From Nitrospiraceae bacterium (lineage in GTDB: Bacteria; Nitrospirota; Thermodesulfovibrionia; Thermodesulfovibrionales; Dissulfurispiraceae): a stretch of DNA of 6,021 bases. Location: the NCBI GenBank assembly GCA_003170655.1, contig PMYY01000124.1, positions 1 to 6,021 of the forward strand, read 5' to 3'. Below are positions 1 through 5,700 of the stretch, piece by piece. Position 1 is the stretch's first letter, and each line of letters starts with the position of its first letter. A program made the translations under genes and the position numbers. The notes under the pieces were generated by a model. The model worked only from the letters and a program-made list of their open reading frames with translations. It searched no databases and was not told where the DNA came from.

Positions 1-39
1 TGAGCCGTTTTGATAGCTCTTATGTAAAACCATATATTT

Positions 40-666
40 CTAGGAACGGTTTCGGGAGTGCACCGTCTGGTCATGCTTGTTCCTATGCACGAGTTCCCCA
101 TATCTGAAACAACTTACGACATGATCGTTTACCATGCCAACGGCTTGCATGAACGCGTAACAAATTGTCGCCCCCACGAACTTGAATCCCCTTTTTCGTA
201 AATCTTTGCTCATGGCTTCAGACTCAGGAGTGCTTGAGGGAATATCGGTCATCTTTTTCCACGCGTTTTGAATAGGTTTTCCATTTATGAACTGCCAGAT
301 GTAATGGTCAAAGCTTCCAAATTGTTCCTTCACGTGCAGAACAGCCCTGGCATTGGTGACGATCGCACCGATTTTGAGTCTGTTTCTTATAATCTCCGAA
401 TTAACGAGCAATCTGGCAATATCATTCTCGGAGTATTGGGCGATTTTCTGAACATTAAAAGAATCAAAAGCTTTTCTATAACCTTCCCGCTTTCGCAGTA
501 TTGTGGACCAACTCAATCCTGCCTGCGCGCCCTCCAAAACTAAAAACTCGAACAAGCGTCTGTCGTCGTGGATTGCCACGCCCCATTCAGTATCATGATA
601 GGACTGCTCCAACCCGCTCTTATTGGCCCATTCACATCGTTTCATAGGTATCTTCTTCTCAGACAT
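40..666 (-). CDS. tag: DNA-3-methyladenine glycosylase I
   Basis: This cytoplasmic base-excision repair enzyme removes 3-methyladenine from alkylated DNA. The 208-residue product matches E. coli Tag from end to end. The zinc-binding set is present as C11, H24, H182 and C186, and the catalytic-pocket residues appear as Y23, E45 (in LEGAQAGLSW) and W53. Each sits exactly seven positions later than in E. coli Tag (C4, H17, H175, C179, E38), so the family N-terminus corresponds to M8 (MKRCEW, start at 645). A purine-rich AAGAAGA lies five bases before that ATG, while the upstream ATG at 666 has only a weak AGG. A 201-residue product from 645 is therefore a serious alternative. The C-terminal tail is about 14 residues longer than in E. 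coli and is rich in basic and polar residues. The gene starts 11 bases after the response regulator stop (32 bases if M8 is used) and is probably the last gene of that cluster. The functional call is very secure; the start is less so. Confidence 0.95.
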   Translation of the reverse strand: MSEKKIPMKRCEWANKSGLEQSYHDTEWGVAIHDDRRLFEFLVLEGAQAGLSWSTILRKREGYRKAFDSFNVQKIAQYSENDIARLLVNSEIIRNRLKIGAIVTNARAVLHVKEQFGSFDHYIWQFINGKPIQNAWKKMTDIPSSTPESEAMSKDLRKRGFKFVGATICYAFMQAVGMVNDHVVSCFRYGELVHRNKHDQTVHSRNRS

Positions 667-677
667 ACATCATTTGC

Positions 678-1385
678 CTATGCTGTAACATCCTTCTTAC
701 CCGAAAAACGATACCCTACTCCGTAAATGGTAAGGATAAATTCTGGGTTCCTGGGATCTACCTCTATCTTGTGGCGGATGTTTTTTATATGGGCGTCTAT
801 GCTTCTTTCGTAGCCTTCGAATTGGTAACCAAGGGCCTTTTCGACCAGTTCCTCTCTCGTAAATACCCTGCCCGGATGGGTTGCGAGAATATAGAGGACT
901 TTGAACTCGGTCGGGGTGATATTAATCGGTCCTCCGCTCTTTTTGACCTCGTAGCTTTGACCATCGATTATAAGAGAGCTCTTGTTGAAACTGAGGGGCT
1001 CGGCATGATCGAGGTCTCCTTTTTGCTGCCTCCGCAGCACGGCCTTGATGCGATACACAAGCTCGCGTGGACTGAAGGGCTTGACGACATAATCATCTGC
1101 TCCAAGTGCAAAGCCCGCCACCCTCTCCTCTTCCGAGGCTTTAGCTGTGAGCATAATTATCGGGAAGTCGCCTATCTGTCTTAGCTCCTGGCAGACCTCC
1201 TCGCCGCTGATGTCCGGCAGCATAAGGTCCAGAACTGCCAGGAGCGGCCGTTCTTTAATAGCTGCTTCTATCCCCTTTTTTCCCGTGTCTGCATAAATAA
1301 CCCGGTAGCCGGCCCCTTCAAGATAGACCTTCACCACCTTGGCAATTTTGCTGTCATCTTCGATGAGCAGTACCGGCGGCAGCAT
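678..1385 (-). CDS. OmpR/PhoB-family response regulator
   Basis: This is a two-component transcription factor of 235 residues, normal for the family. The receiver domain (about 4-118) has the acidic pair E9/D10/D11, the phospho-acceptor D53 in VLDLMLPD, the switch T80 and the conserved K102 in VKPF. A short linker leads to a winged-helix DNA-binding domain (about 130-228). It contains the TPTEFKVL segment, a recognition helix around 194-207 (RSIDAHIKNIRHKI) and the wing hairpin GVGYRF at 222-227. All residues needed for phosphorylation are present, so it should be an active phospho-switch. The ATG lies 6 bases after the stop of the ACT gene, and that stop codon forms part of a weak ribosome-binding sequence (TAGGA), suggesting coupled translation. 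No histidine kinase gene lies next to it here, so its partner and target promoters are unknown. The kinase must be elsewhere. Confidence 0.96.
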   Translation of the reverse strand: MLPPVLLIEDDSKIAKVVKVYLEGAGYRVIYADTGKKGIEAAIKERPLLAVLDLMLPDISGEEVCQELRQIGDFPIIMLTAKASEEERVAGFALGADDYVVKPFSPRELVYRIKAVLRRQQKGDLDHAEPLSFNKSSLIIDGQSYEVKKSGGPINITPTEFKVLYILATHPGRVFTREELVEKALGYQFEGYERSIDAHIKNIRHKIEVDPRNPEFILTIYGVGYRFSGKKDVTA

Positions 1386-1391
1386 GGAGTC

Positions 1392-1790
1392 CTACTTGTT
1401 AAGGGCTTTCAAAGCCTTCTTGTCATCGGCCGTCTTTATGACGCAGAGAGGATTCTTGCAGCTGCCCGCAGTGCCGTAAATGTATACGATGTCGATCCCT
1501 GCGGCTGCAATCGTCCCTGCAACTTTTTCGATCGCTCCTTTTTTATTTGGAATCTCGACGGTAATTACATCTTCGACGTTTATCTTGCCACCCAGAGTTG
1601 CCAGCGCTTTCTTTCCCTTTGCAGGGTCGTCAATAATCAACATGAAAAAGGCTGTACCTTCCATCTCGTATGCGCAGAGAGCTTCGATGTTTACCTTGGC
1701 TTTTGAAAGTGCGGTACCGACTGCCGCGAGCAAACCTACGCTGTTCGGTATCGCGATGCTCAGCTGCTTAGCCTTCTTCGATGTTGCCAT
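1392..1790 (-). CDS. Tandem ACT-domain amino-acid-binding protein
   Basis: This is a small stand-alone protein of 132 residues built of two ACT domains in tandem. The first is at about 10-66 (LSIAIPNSVGLLAAVGTALS) and the second at about 74-130 (ITVEIPNKKGAIEKVAGTIA). Each has the ACT pattern of a beta strand ending in PN, a G-containing turn and a helix. There is no catalytic domain attached, unlike ACT-containing metabolic enzymes. Family knowledge suggests binding of an amino acid or similar small ligand and oligomerisation, giving a regulatory role; the ligand cannot be read from the sequence. The start at 1790 is preferred over the in-frame ATG at 1802 because GGAGG lies five bases before it, and the upstream ATG would overlap that site. 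The gene is followed after 6 bases by the response regulator, so the two are very likely co-transcribed. It could feed metabolic status into the same regulation, but this is inference. Confidence 0.9.
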   Translation of the reverse strand: MATSKKAKQLSIAIPNSVGLLAAVGTALSKAKVNIEALCAYEMEGTAFFMLIIDDPAKGKKALATLGGKINVEDVITVEIPNKKGAIEKVAGTIAAAGIDIVYIYGTAGSCKNPLCVIKTADDKKALKALNK

Positions 1791-1795
1791 GACCG

Positions 1796-1800
1796 CCTCC
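1796..1800 (-). promoter_or_regulatory. Ribosome binding site of the ACT gene
   Basis: On the minus strand this reads GGAGG, followed by five bases and then the ATG at 1790. It is the strongest Shine-Dalgarno sequence in the window. It decides the start of the ACT protein, because it lies directly behind the alternative ATG at 1802 and would be inside the coding region if that ATG were used. Confidence 0.8.
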
Positions 1801-1829
1801 ATTGAACCTTTTATTTAGATAACGACTAT

Positions 1830-1861
1830 ATTATATTGCATGTAGACGGGACTATTTTCAA
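1830..1861 (-). promoter_or_regulatory. Possible sigma-70-type promoter for ACT/response regulator/tag
   Basis: In the 64-base gap between cbbO and the ACT gene the minus strand carries a perfect TATAAT (1835-1830) preceded by TTGAAA (1861-1856). The spacer is 20 bases, longer than the usual 16-18, so the pair is suboptimal. The predicted transcript would start near 1823 and have a leader of about 33 bases before the ATG at 1790. No terminator hairpin is visible after cbbO, so read-through from the upstream pair is also possible. Weak to moderate evidence. Confidence 0.35.
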
Positions 1862-1866
1862 CTCCC

Positions 1867-4116
1867 CTATGTTGTAAGCCTGCGATAGATCTCTGTAATC
1901 TTGTCCGGCAGTTTCCTCACATCGTCGATCACGGTATAGTTCGCCTCGCCATACATGTGGGGCAGATAAGACCGGGCCTCCTTGTCTATGGTAATGCAAA
2001 AGGGGTGGATACCCTTCTCCCGAGCCTCTATCAGGGACTTTCTAGTGTCTTCGATGGCGTACTCTCCCTTATAGGCGTCCCAATCTTCGGGCTTGCCATC
2101 GCTAAGTATGATGAAGAGCCTCGTCCGCGCCTCTACCGATTGAAGTAAAGTGATTGAATGCCTGATTGCCGGCCCCATCCTTGTATAATCTTTCGGTTCT
2201 ATACCGGCGATCCTTTTTTTTATCGTCGCGGAATAATTTTCGTCGAAGCCCTTGATGCGGTAATAGTCGCATTTCGTCCTGGTCATGCCCGAAAATCCAT
2301 AGATTGCATAGCTGTCGCCAAGAGCTTGGAGTGCTTCACTCATAAGAACGAGTGCCTCCTTTTCCGCTTCGTTGACCCATCCCTTTGTCGAGCCGCTCAT
2401 GTCGAGAAGAAAGAGAACGGCGATGTTTCTTTCCTGACGATCAATCCTGATAAAAAGATCTTCTGCGGGAGATAATCCGGCAAGCATGTCGGAAAAGGCC
2501 TCGACCACCGCATCGATATCGATATCATCGCCGTCCTTCTGCCGTCTCAGTATCTTAGGTTCTCTTTTTAGCATTTCGAATTTATTGCGGAGCAGCCCGA
2601 TGTATGCGCCATAACGTCCCAGAGTCATCTCGACGAACGGCTCGTGTCCGGGATAAACGTCGTGCTCATAAACACTGCACCAATGCTTCTTGTATCCCGA
2701 GCGCTTGTAGTCCCACTCGTCATACGGGATGCCGCCGGTCCTGCCTTCTGCAATCTCCTCCTCGGCAACAAGATCGGCAAGGGTCACCGGACTCCCGGCC
2801 CCGAGGTCGCTACCTTTGACAAGGATACCGCCAGGAATCCCCTGCCGTTCCTCTACAATCTCCCTCAACTCGCTGTCGAGTTCTATTATTTTTCCCTTTA
2901 TCACCAGATATTTTTCATCAGGCTTCAGTTCCCTCTCTTCAGTTTCCGTTTTGGCTGCTGAAGACTTCTTGCGGTTCTCCATCTCAGGGGCTGAAAGGAG
3001 ACGATTTATCATACCTTCATAGTTCTTCTTTTTTTCTGTCCTCTTCGCCCTTAAAAACTTGGATACCTTGTCAGTCCTTATTGTGCCGAGAAACGACAGA
3101 TCACGGGCCTCATACTTTCCGGTGATGCAGCATCCGGCGTGGTAAATATCGAATAAGAGTTCGAATGTGGAAGACGTGCTCTTCGCCTGCCTTAGCGCCT
3201 TCAACTTCGGAAATATAACCTTTACCTCGGCCGGCATTGGCCCTTTCGTTTTACCGCAAAGATAATACTGAAAGAGTCCCTCCGCCACAGCTGTCTTTCC
3301 AGAAAGACTTTCGAGATGAGGCCTTTCCTCGAATACGCTTTTCTCCAACTCGTCTGTTTTGCGCATCAATCCCGGTAGCTCCGCGACCAGAAATTCCCGG
3401 CTCCTTATCGATTCAAGGATTACGTACAGGTCCTGGGCAAATTCACGCTCCTGAAAGTTTCTGAATATCGAGTCGATGTCCGGATGATTTCTCTGCTTTT
3501 TTACAAAGGCCCTTACTATTCCGTCTTCAGGCACTAGCGAGCTGCAGGCAATGCGCGACCACTGATGCACAACCATGAGTTTGTAGATGAGAAAGTTTTC
3601 GTCTTGGGCGGTATAGAGGTTCATCAATGCCGGGAGGTATATTGCAGCCGTATCGGTATAAGCCGTCTTCCCCTGCACTACTTTGAGTCCCAGACCCGAT
3701 ATCCCTTGTATATAGGCTTCGAGTCTCGGCAAGATCGACTGGAGACTCAGTCCTTCGGTGCCCTGATATTTTCTGAGTGCTTCAGTGTCGTCGGCTTTAG
3801 AGATGAACTTTATGAATGGATCTATCCCCTTGGAATCAAGCAGATCAAAGGCGTTGGTAAGCCATTTTTCGGTGCTTTTCAATGAAAGTATGTGTCTCGC
3901 TTTCTTTATCCTAGCCAGTGTGCTTAAAACAAATGAAGAGCTGGCGTGAGAAAGCGAAAGAGAAAGGGCCAGTATCTTTTGCCTTAAAGACGGATCGAAC
4001 GACGCGATTTCATCGAAGATGTCCCTGATCTCATCGTCTTCCATAAAATCGAGCTTCAGGTTTATTTCAAGTCCTTCCCTGAGCTGCCCGATCCGTTTGT
4101 CGGCGGCATCAGACAT
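1867..4116 (-). CDS. cbbO: CbbO/NorD-family vWA domain protein
   Basis: This is a large cytoplasmic protein of 749 residues that, with the CbbQ ATPase, forms a MoxR-type AAA+ complex. In known systems such complexes reactivate RuBisCO (CbbQO) or mature nitric oxide reductase (NorQD). The N-terminal two thirds are mostly helical and family-specific. A lysine- and glutamate-rich linker follows at about 380-402, then the conserved YDEWD segment at 465-469 with nearby HWCSVYE. A C-terminal von Willebrand A domain occupies about 563-749. Its metal-ion-dependent adhesion site is complete: D572, S574 and S576 in DMSGST, T645 and D673 in SDGKP. The closing EDTR and ITIDKEA segments are typical of NorD/CbbO. 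The start at 4116 is chosen because its ATG overlaps the cbbQ stop (TGATG). A frame open 28 codons further upstream overlaps cbbQ and has a cysteine/arginine-rich sequence unlike the family. CbbO versus NorD cannot be settled without the client gene; the symbol is provisional. Confidence 0.88.
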   Translation of the reverse strand: MSDAADKRIGQLREGLEINLKLDFMEDDEIRDIFDEIASFDPSLRQKILALSLSLSHASSSFVLSTLARIKKARHILSLKSTEKWLTNAFDLLDSKGIDPFIKFISKADDTEALRKYQGTEGLSLQSILPRLEAYIQGISGLGLKVVQGKTAYTDTAAIYLPALMNLYTAQDENFLIYKLMVVHQWSRIACSSLVPEDGIVRAFVKKQRNHPDIDSIFRNFQEREFAQDLYVILESIRSREFLVAELPGLMRKTDELEKSVFEERPHLESLSGKTAVAEGLFQYYLCGKTKGPMPAEVKVIFPKLKALRQAKSTSSTFELLFDIYHAGCCITGKYEARDLSFLGTIRTDKVSKFLRAKRTEKKKNYEGMINRLLSAPEMENRKKSSAAKTETEERELKPDEKYLVIKGKIIELDSELREIVEERQGIPGGILVKGSDLGAGSPVTLADLVAEEEIAEGRTGGIPYDEWDYKRSGYKKHWCSVYEHDVYPGHEPFVEMTLGRYGAYIGLLRNKFEMLKREPKILRRQKDGDDIDIDAVVEAFSDMLAGLSPAEDLFIRIDRQERNIAVLFLLDMSGSTKGWVNEAEKEALVLMSEALQALGDSYAIYGFSGMTRTKCDYYRIKGFDENYSATIKKRIAGIEPKDYTRMGPAIRHSITLLQSVEARTRLFIILSDGKPEDWDAYKGEYAIEDTRKSLIEAREKGIHPFCITIDKEARSYLPHMYGEANYTVIDDVRKLPDKITEIYRRLTT

Positions 4117-4118
4117 CA
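4114..4118 (-). promoter_or_regulatory. TGATG stop-start overlap coupling cbbQ to cbbO
   Basis: The minus strand reads TGATG: TGA ends cbbQ and the overlapping ATG begins cbbO. No good Shine-Dalgarno sequence is seen in the bases before this ATG, so cbbO is probably translated mainly by ribosomes that finish cbbQ and restart. That would tie the amounts of the two partner proteins together. Confidence 0.75.
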
Positions 4119-4928
4119 GAACAAAGAGCTTACGATCTCGGAAAGTGCTCCGTACATCTCGGCATCGTCTGTCAGTGGCGCAGAGATAGCTGCTCCGCAT
4201 GCTTCCGCTTGCCCTATGCCTGACACGATCAGCTGAGCTGCATGAATCAGGAGGCGAGTGCTCGCTCCTTCGGCAAGTCCACGGTCTTTCAGGTTCCGGG
4301 TCTTTTCGCCGAAGGTCACAAGCCTCTCCGCGATTTCTTCGTTGACCCTCGATTCATGCACGATAATTTCGGTCTCAAGTTCTCTGTTCGGATAGCTGAA
4401 TTCGAGCGCCAGAAAGCGCTGCCTCGTGCTCTGTTTCAGGTCTTTAAGAACGCTTTGATATCCCGGATTGTAAGACAGCGCCAGCAGGAACTCGGCAGGC
4501 GCCTTGAGTACTTCTCCCCTTTTCTCTATGGGAAGTATTCGCCGGTCATCGGCGAGCGGATGGATCACAACCGTCGTATCTTTTCGGGCCTCAACGATTT
4601 CGTCGAGATAGCAGAACCCCCCGACCTTCACAGCCCTGGCAAGCGGACCGTCGACCCAGAGGGTTTCACCGCCTTTCACCAGATACCTTCCGACAAGATC
4701 GGATGCGGTAAGGTCGTCGTGGCACGAAACGGTGATTAGCGGCCTTTTATGCAGCCAAGCCATATATTGCATGAACCGGGTCTTTCCAGAGCCCGTGGGG
4801 CCCTTGAGTAAAACAGGAATTCGGTTCAAATAAGCAGCCGCGAAAAGGTCTATTTCATCGCCGACAGACCGATAGTACGGCTCTTCCTCCATCATATAGT
4901 CTTCCGACTTCACAGTCATTGTTTTCAT
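4116..4928 (-). CDS. cbbQ: CbbQ/NorQ-family MoxR-type AAA+ ATPase
   Basis: This is a cytoplasmic AAA+ ATPase that is expected to form a hexameric ring and, together with the vWA partner, remodel or activate a client enzyme. The 270-residue length is typical. Visible motifs are Walker A GPTGSGKT (43-50), the family signature TASDLVGRYL (74-83), Walker B CYLDE (106-110), VEARKDTTVVIHPL (112-125), sensor 1 SYNPGYQ (152-158, N154), arginine fingers near R169/R171 (STRQRF) and sensor 2 STR (223-225). The sequence follows CbbQ proteins closely through the whole core. The start is uncertain. The ATG at 4928 has no ribosome-binding site and falls at the predicted transcription start. The adjacent ATGs at 4895 and 4892 have GGAAG 5 and 8 bases upstream and would give 259 or 258 residues, beginning just before the conserved EPYYRSVGDE. 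The gene overlaps cbbO by one base. NirQ/NorQ is the alternative name. Confidence 0.94.
   Translation of the reverse strand: MKTMTVKSEDYMMEEEPYYRSVGDEIDLFAAAYLNRIPVLLKGPTGSGKTRFMQYMAWLHKRPLITVSCHDDLTASDLVGRYLVKGGETLWVDGPLARAVKVGGFCYLDEIVEARKDTTVVIHPLADDRRILPIEKRGEVLKAPAEFLLALSYNPGYQSVLKDLKQSTRQRFLALEFSYPNRELETEIIVHESRVNEEIAERLVTFGEKTRNLKDRGLAEGASTRLLIHAAQLIVSGIGQAEACGAAISAPLTDDAEMYGALSEIVSSLF
4901..4905 (-). promoter_or_regulatory. Candidate internal ribosome binding site for cbbQ
   Basis: The minus strand reads GGAAG here, five bases before the ATG at 4895 and eight before the ATG at 4892. No comparable sequence stands before the outermost ATG at 4928. It suggests that the annotated N-terminus of the ATPase may be 11 or 12 residues too long. 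Confidence 0.45.
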
Positions 4929-4934
4929 TTTTTT

Positions 4935-4963
4935 ATTGTAATAGCTTTTTGTCCGATAGGCAA
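4935..4963 (-). promoter_or_regulatory. Sigma-70-type promoter for cbbQ-cbbO
   Basis: On the minus strand, TTGCCT (4963-4958, 4 of 6 consensus bases) is separated by exactly 17 bases from TACAAT (4940-4935, 5 of 6). The spacing is optimal and the site fills the 57-base gap between the EAL remnant and cbbQ. Transcription should begin around 4928-4929, on or next to the first ATG of cbbQ. The message would be leaderless if that ATG is used, or would have a leader of about 33 bases if translation starts at 4895. No operator or riboswitch-like structure was recognised next to it. Confidence 0.55.
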
Positions 4964-4985
4964 TCGAGAGGCTGGGTGACAGACT

Positions 4986-5516
4986 CTACTGCAGAAATAA
5001 CTTTTCGACTTCCTTTGCAGGCAGGGGATGGCTGAACAAGAATCCCTGCATCTTATCGCAGCGGCAATTGTTCAGAAAGTTCGTCTGTTCTTCGGTCTCG
5101 ACGCCTTCGGCGATAGTATCGAGGTTAAGACTCTTCGCCATGGCGATCACAGCCGTAACGATTGAGGTGTTCTCTTCCATCCTGGTCAGGTCATTCATGA
5201 AACTCCTGTCGATCTTTATCGTCTGAATAGGAAGGCGCTTCAGATAGTTCAGCGATGAATAGCCCATCCCAAAATCATCGATTGCAAAGCGCACACCCAT
5301 GTCTGTCAGTTTCGTAAGTTTGGGGACGATTTTATAGAGGTTCTGGAGTGCCACGCCCTCCGTGATCTCAAGCTTGAGAAGTTCTGGGGCAAACGACGTA
5401 TTATTCAACACACTTTCCACTACAGCGACAAAATCATGCTGCTGAAGTTGAACAGCAGAAACATTAACCGCGATGTGGAGCGATGCGAAACCATTGTTCT
5501 GTTCCCAAAATCGTAC
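4986..5516 (-). pseudogene. EAL-domain c-di-GMP phosphodiesterase, 5'-truncated remnant
   Basis: This is the C-terminal part of an EAL domain, the enzyme class that hydrolyses cyclic di-GMP. The readable frame starts with VRFWEQNNG and includes AVNVSA, LEITEG, the DDFGMGYSSLNYLKRLP block, IKIDRSF, AEGVET and MQGFLFSHPLP. Catalytic or metal-binding positions downstream of the first strand are therefore retained. The N-terminal part of the barrel, with the EAL motif itself, is missing, and so is any GGDEF, PAS or sensor region such proteins often carry. Reading upstream, the frame meets TGA at 5519-5517, directly beside the terminal hairpin of the TnpB element, so the gene looks interrupted by insertion. 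An internal GTG at 5420 could start a 144-residue peptide, but it would lack essential parts of the fold. It is probably non-functional. The missing 5' portion may survive on the far side of the mobile element, outside the window. The family assignment is firm; loss of function is inferred. Confidence 0.85.
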
Positions 5517-5519
5517 TCA

Positions 5520-5538
5520 GACATAGTCAAACTATGTC
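5520..5538 (-). repeat. Terminal hairpin at the right end of the TnpB element
   Basis: This is a perfect inverted repeat with 7-base arms (GACATAG and CTATGTC) and a 5-base loop. The tnpB stop codon lies in the loop (5529-5527). EAL-coding sequence begins within about ten bases of the outer arm. Subterminal hairpins of this kind mark the ends of IS200/IS605-family elements and are recognised by the TnpA transposase, so this is most likely the right end. It has no U-tract, which argues against a simple rho-independent terminator. Confidence 0.65.
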
Positions 5539-5700
5539 CGCGTATATTTTTGCCTCTGGGTGAGGGCGTTTCGCTCTCCGATTGACCGGTGCAGTATTAG
5601 CGGCGTGCTGACGCACCTTCTGTTGGTGTTTAGTGCCTCCTGCTATTCGACAGCCCTTCGGCTTATCTCCCACGCAGTCTGAAGTGTGTGGTTCTCCGGT
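5520..5700 (-). ncRNA. Candidate omegaRNA (reRNA) scaffold at the tnpB 3' end
   Basis: TnpB nucleases use an RNA made from the 3' end of their own gene plus the element right end, with a guide taken from the adjoining host sequence. The last part of this tnpB frame contains several short hairpins, which fits that role. They are AGCC/GGCT at 5652-5663, GTGC/GCAC at 5605-5616, a GCG-AAA-CGC stem extended to seven pairs with one mismatch at 5562-5578, and the terminal 7-pair hairpin at 5520-5538. The guide would be copied from bases just below about 5519, which is EAL gene sequence. Limits of the RNA are estimated; the 5' end could lie further inside tnpB. No promoter for it was identified. The assignment rests on position and local structure, not on a recognised scaffold. 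Confidence 0.4.

Noticed and set aside
1..39. Possible terminator after tag
   Set aside because: Only distant CCGTT/AACGG arms about 35 bases apart can be paired, without a compact stem or U-tract. Nothing convincing is seen in this short end.
4242..4739. Plus-strand open frame of 165 codons opposite cbbQ
   Set aside because: It lies wholly inside a well-supported AAA+ ATPase gene on the other strand, has no recognisable domain and no ribosome-binding context. The same applies to the other plus-strand open frames over the response regulator, ACT, cbbO and TnpB genes.
4946..4970. Possible terminator hairpin (CGAT/ATCG) after the EAL remnant
   Set aside because: The stem has only four pairs and is followed by an A-rich, not U-rich, stretch on the transcribed strand. 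The same bases are better explained as the -35 region and spacer of the cbbQ promoter.
4986..5420. Intact short EAL-type gene starting at GTG 5420
   Set aside because: Conserved EAL-domain sequence (AVNVSA and the FWEQ segment) continues in frame upstream of this GTG to about 5516, so this is an internal codon of a truncated gene.
5520..5700. CRISPR-like or tandem repeat array
   Set aside because: The short palindromes differ from one another in sequence and spacing; there are no repeated units with spacers.
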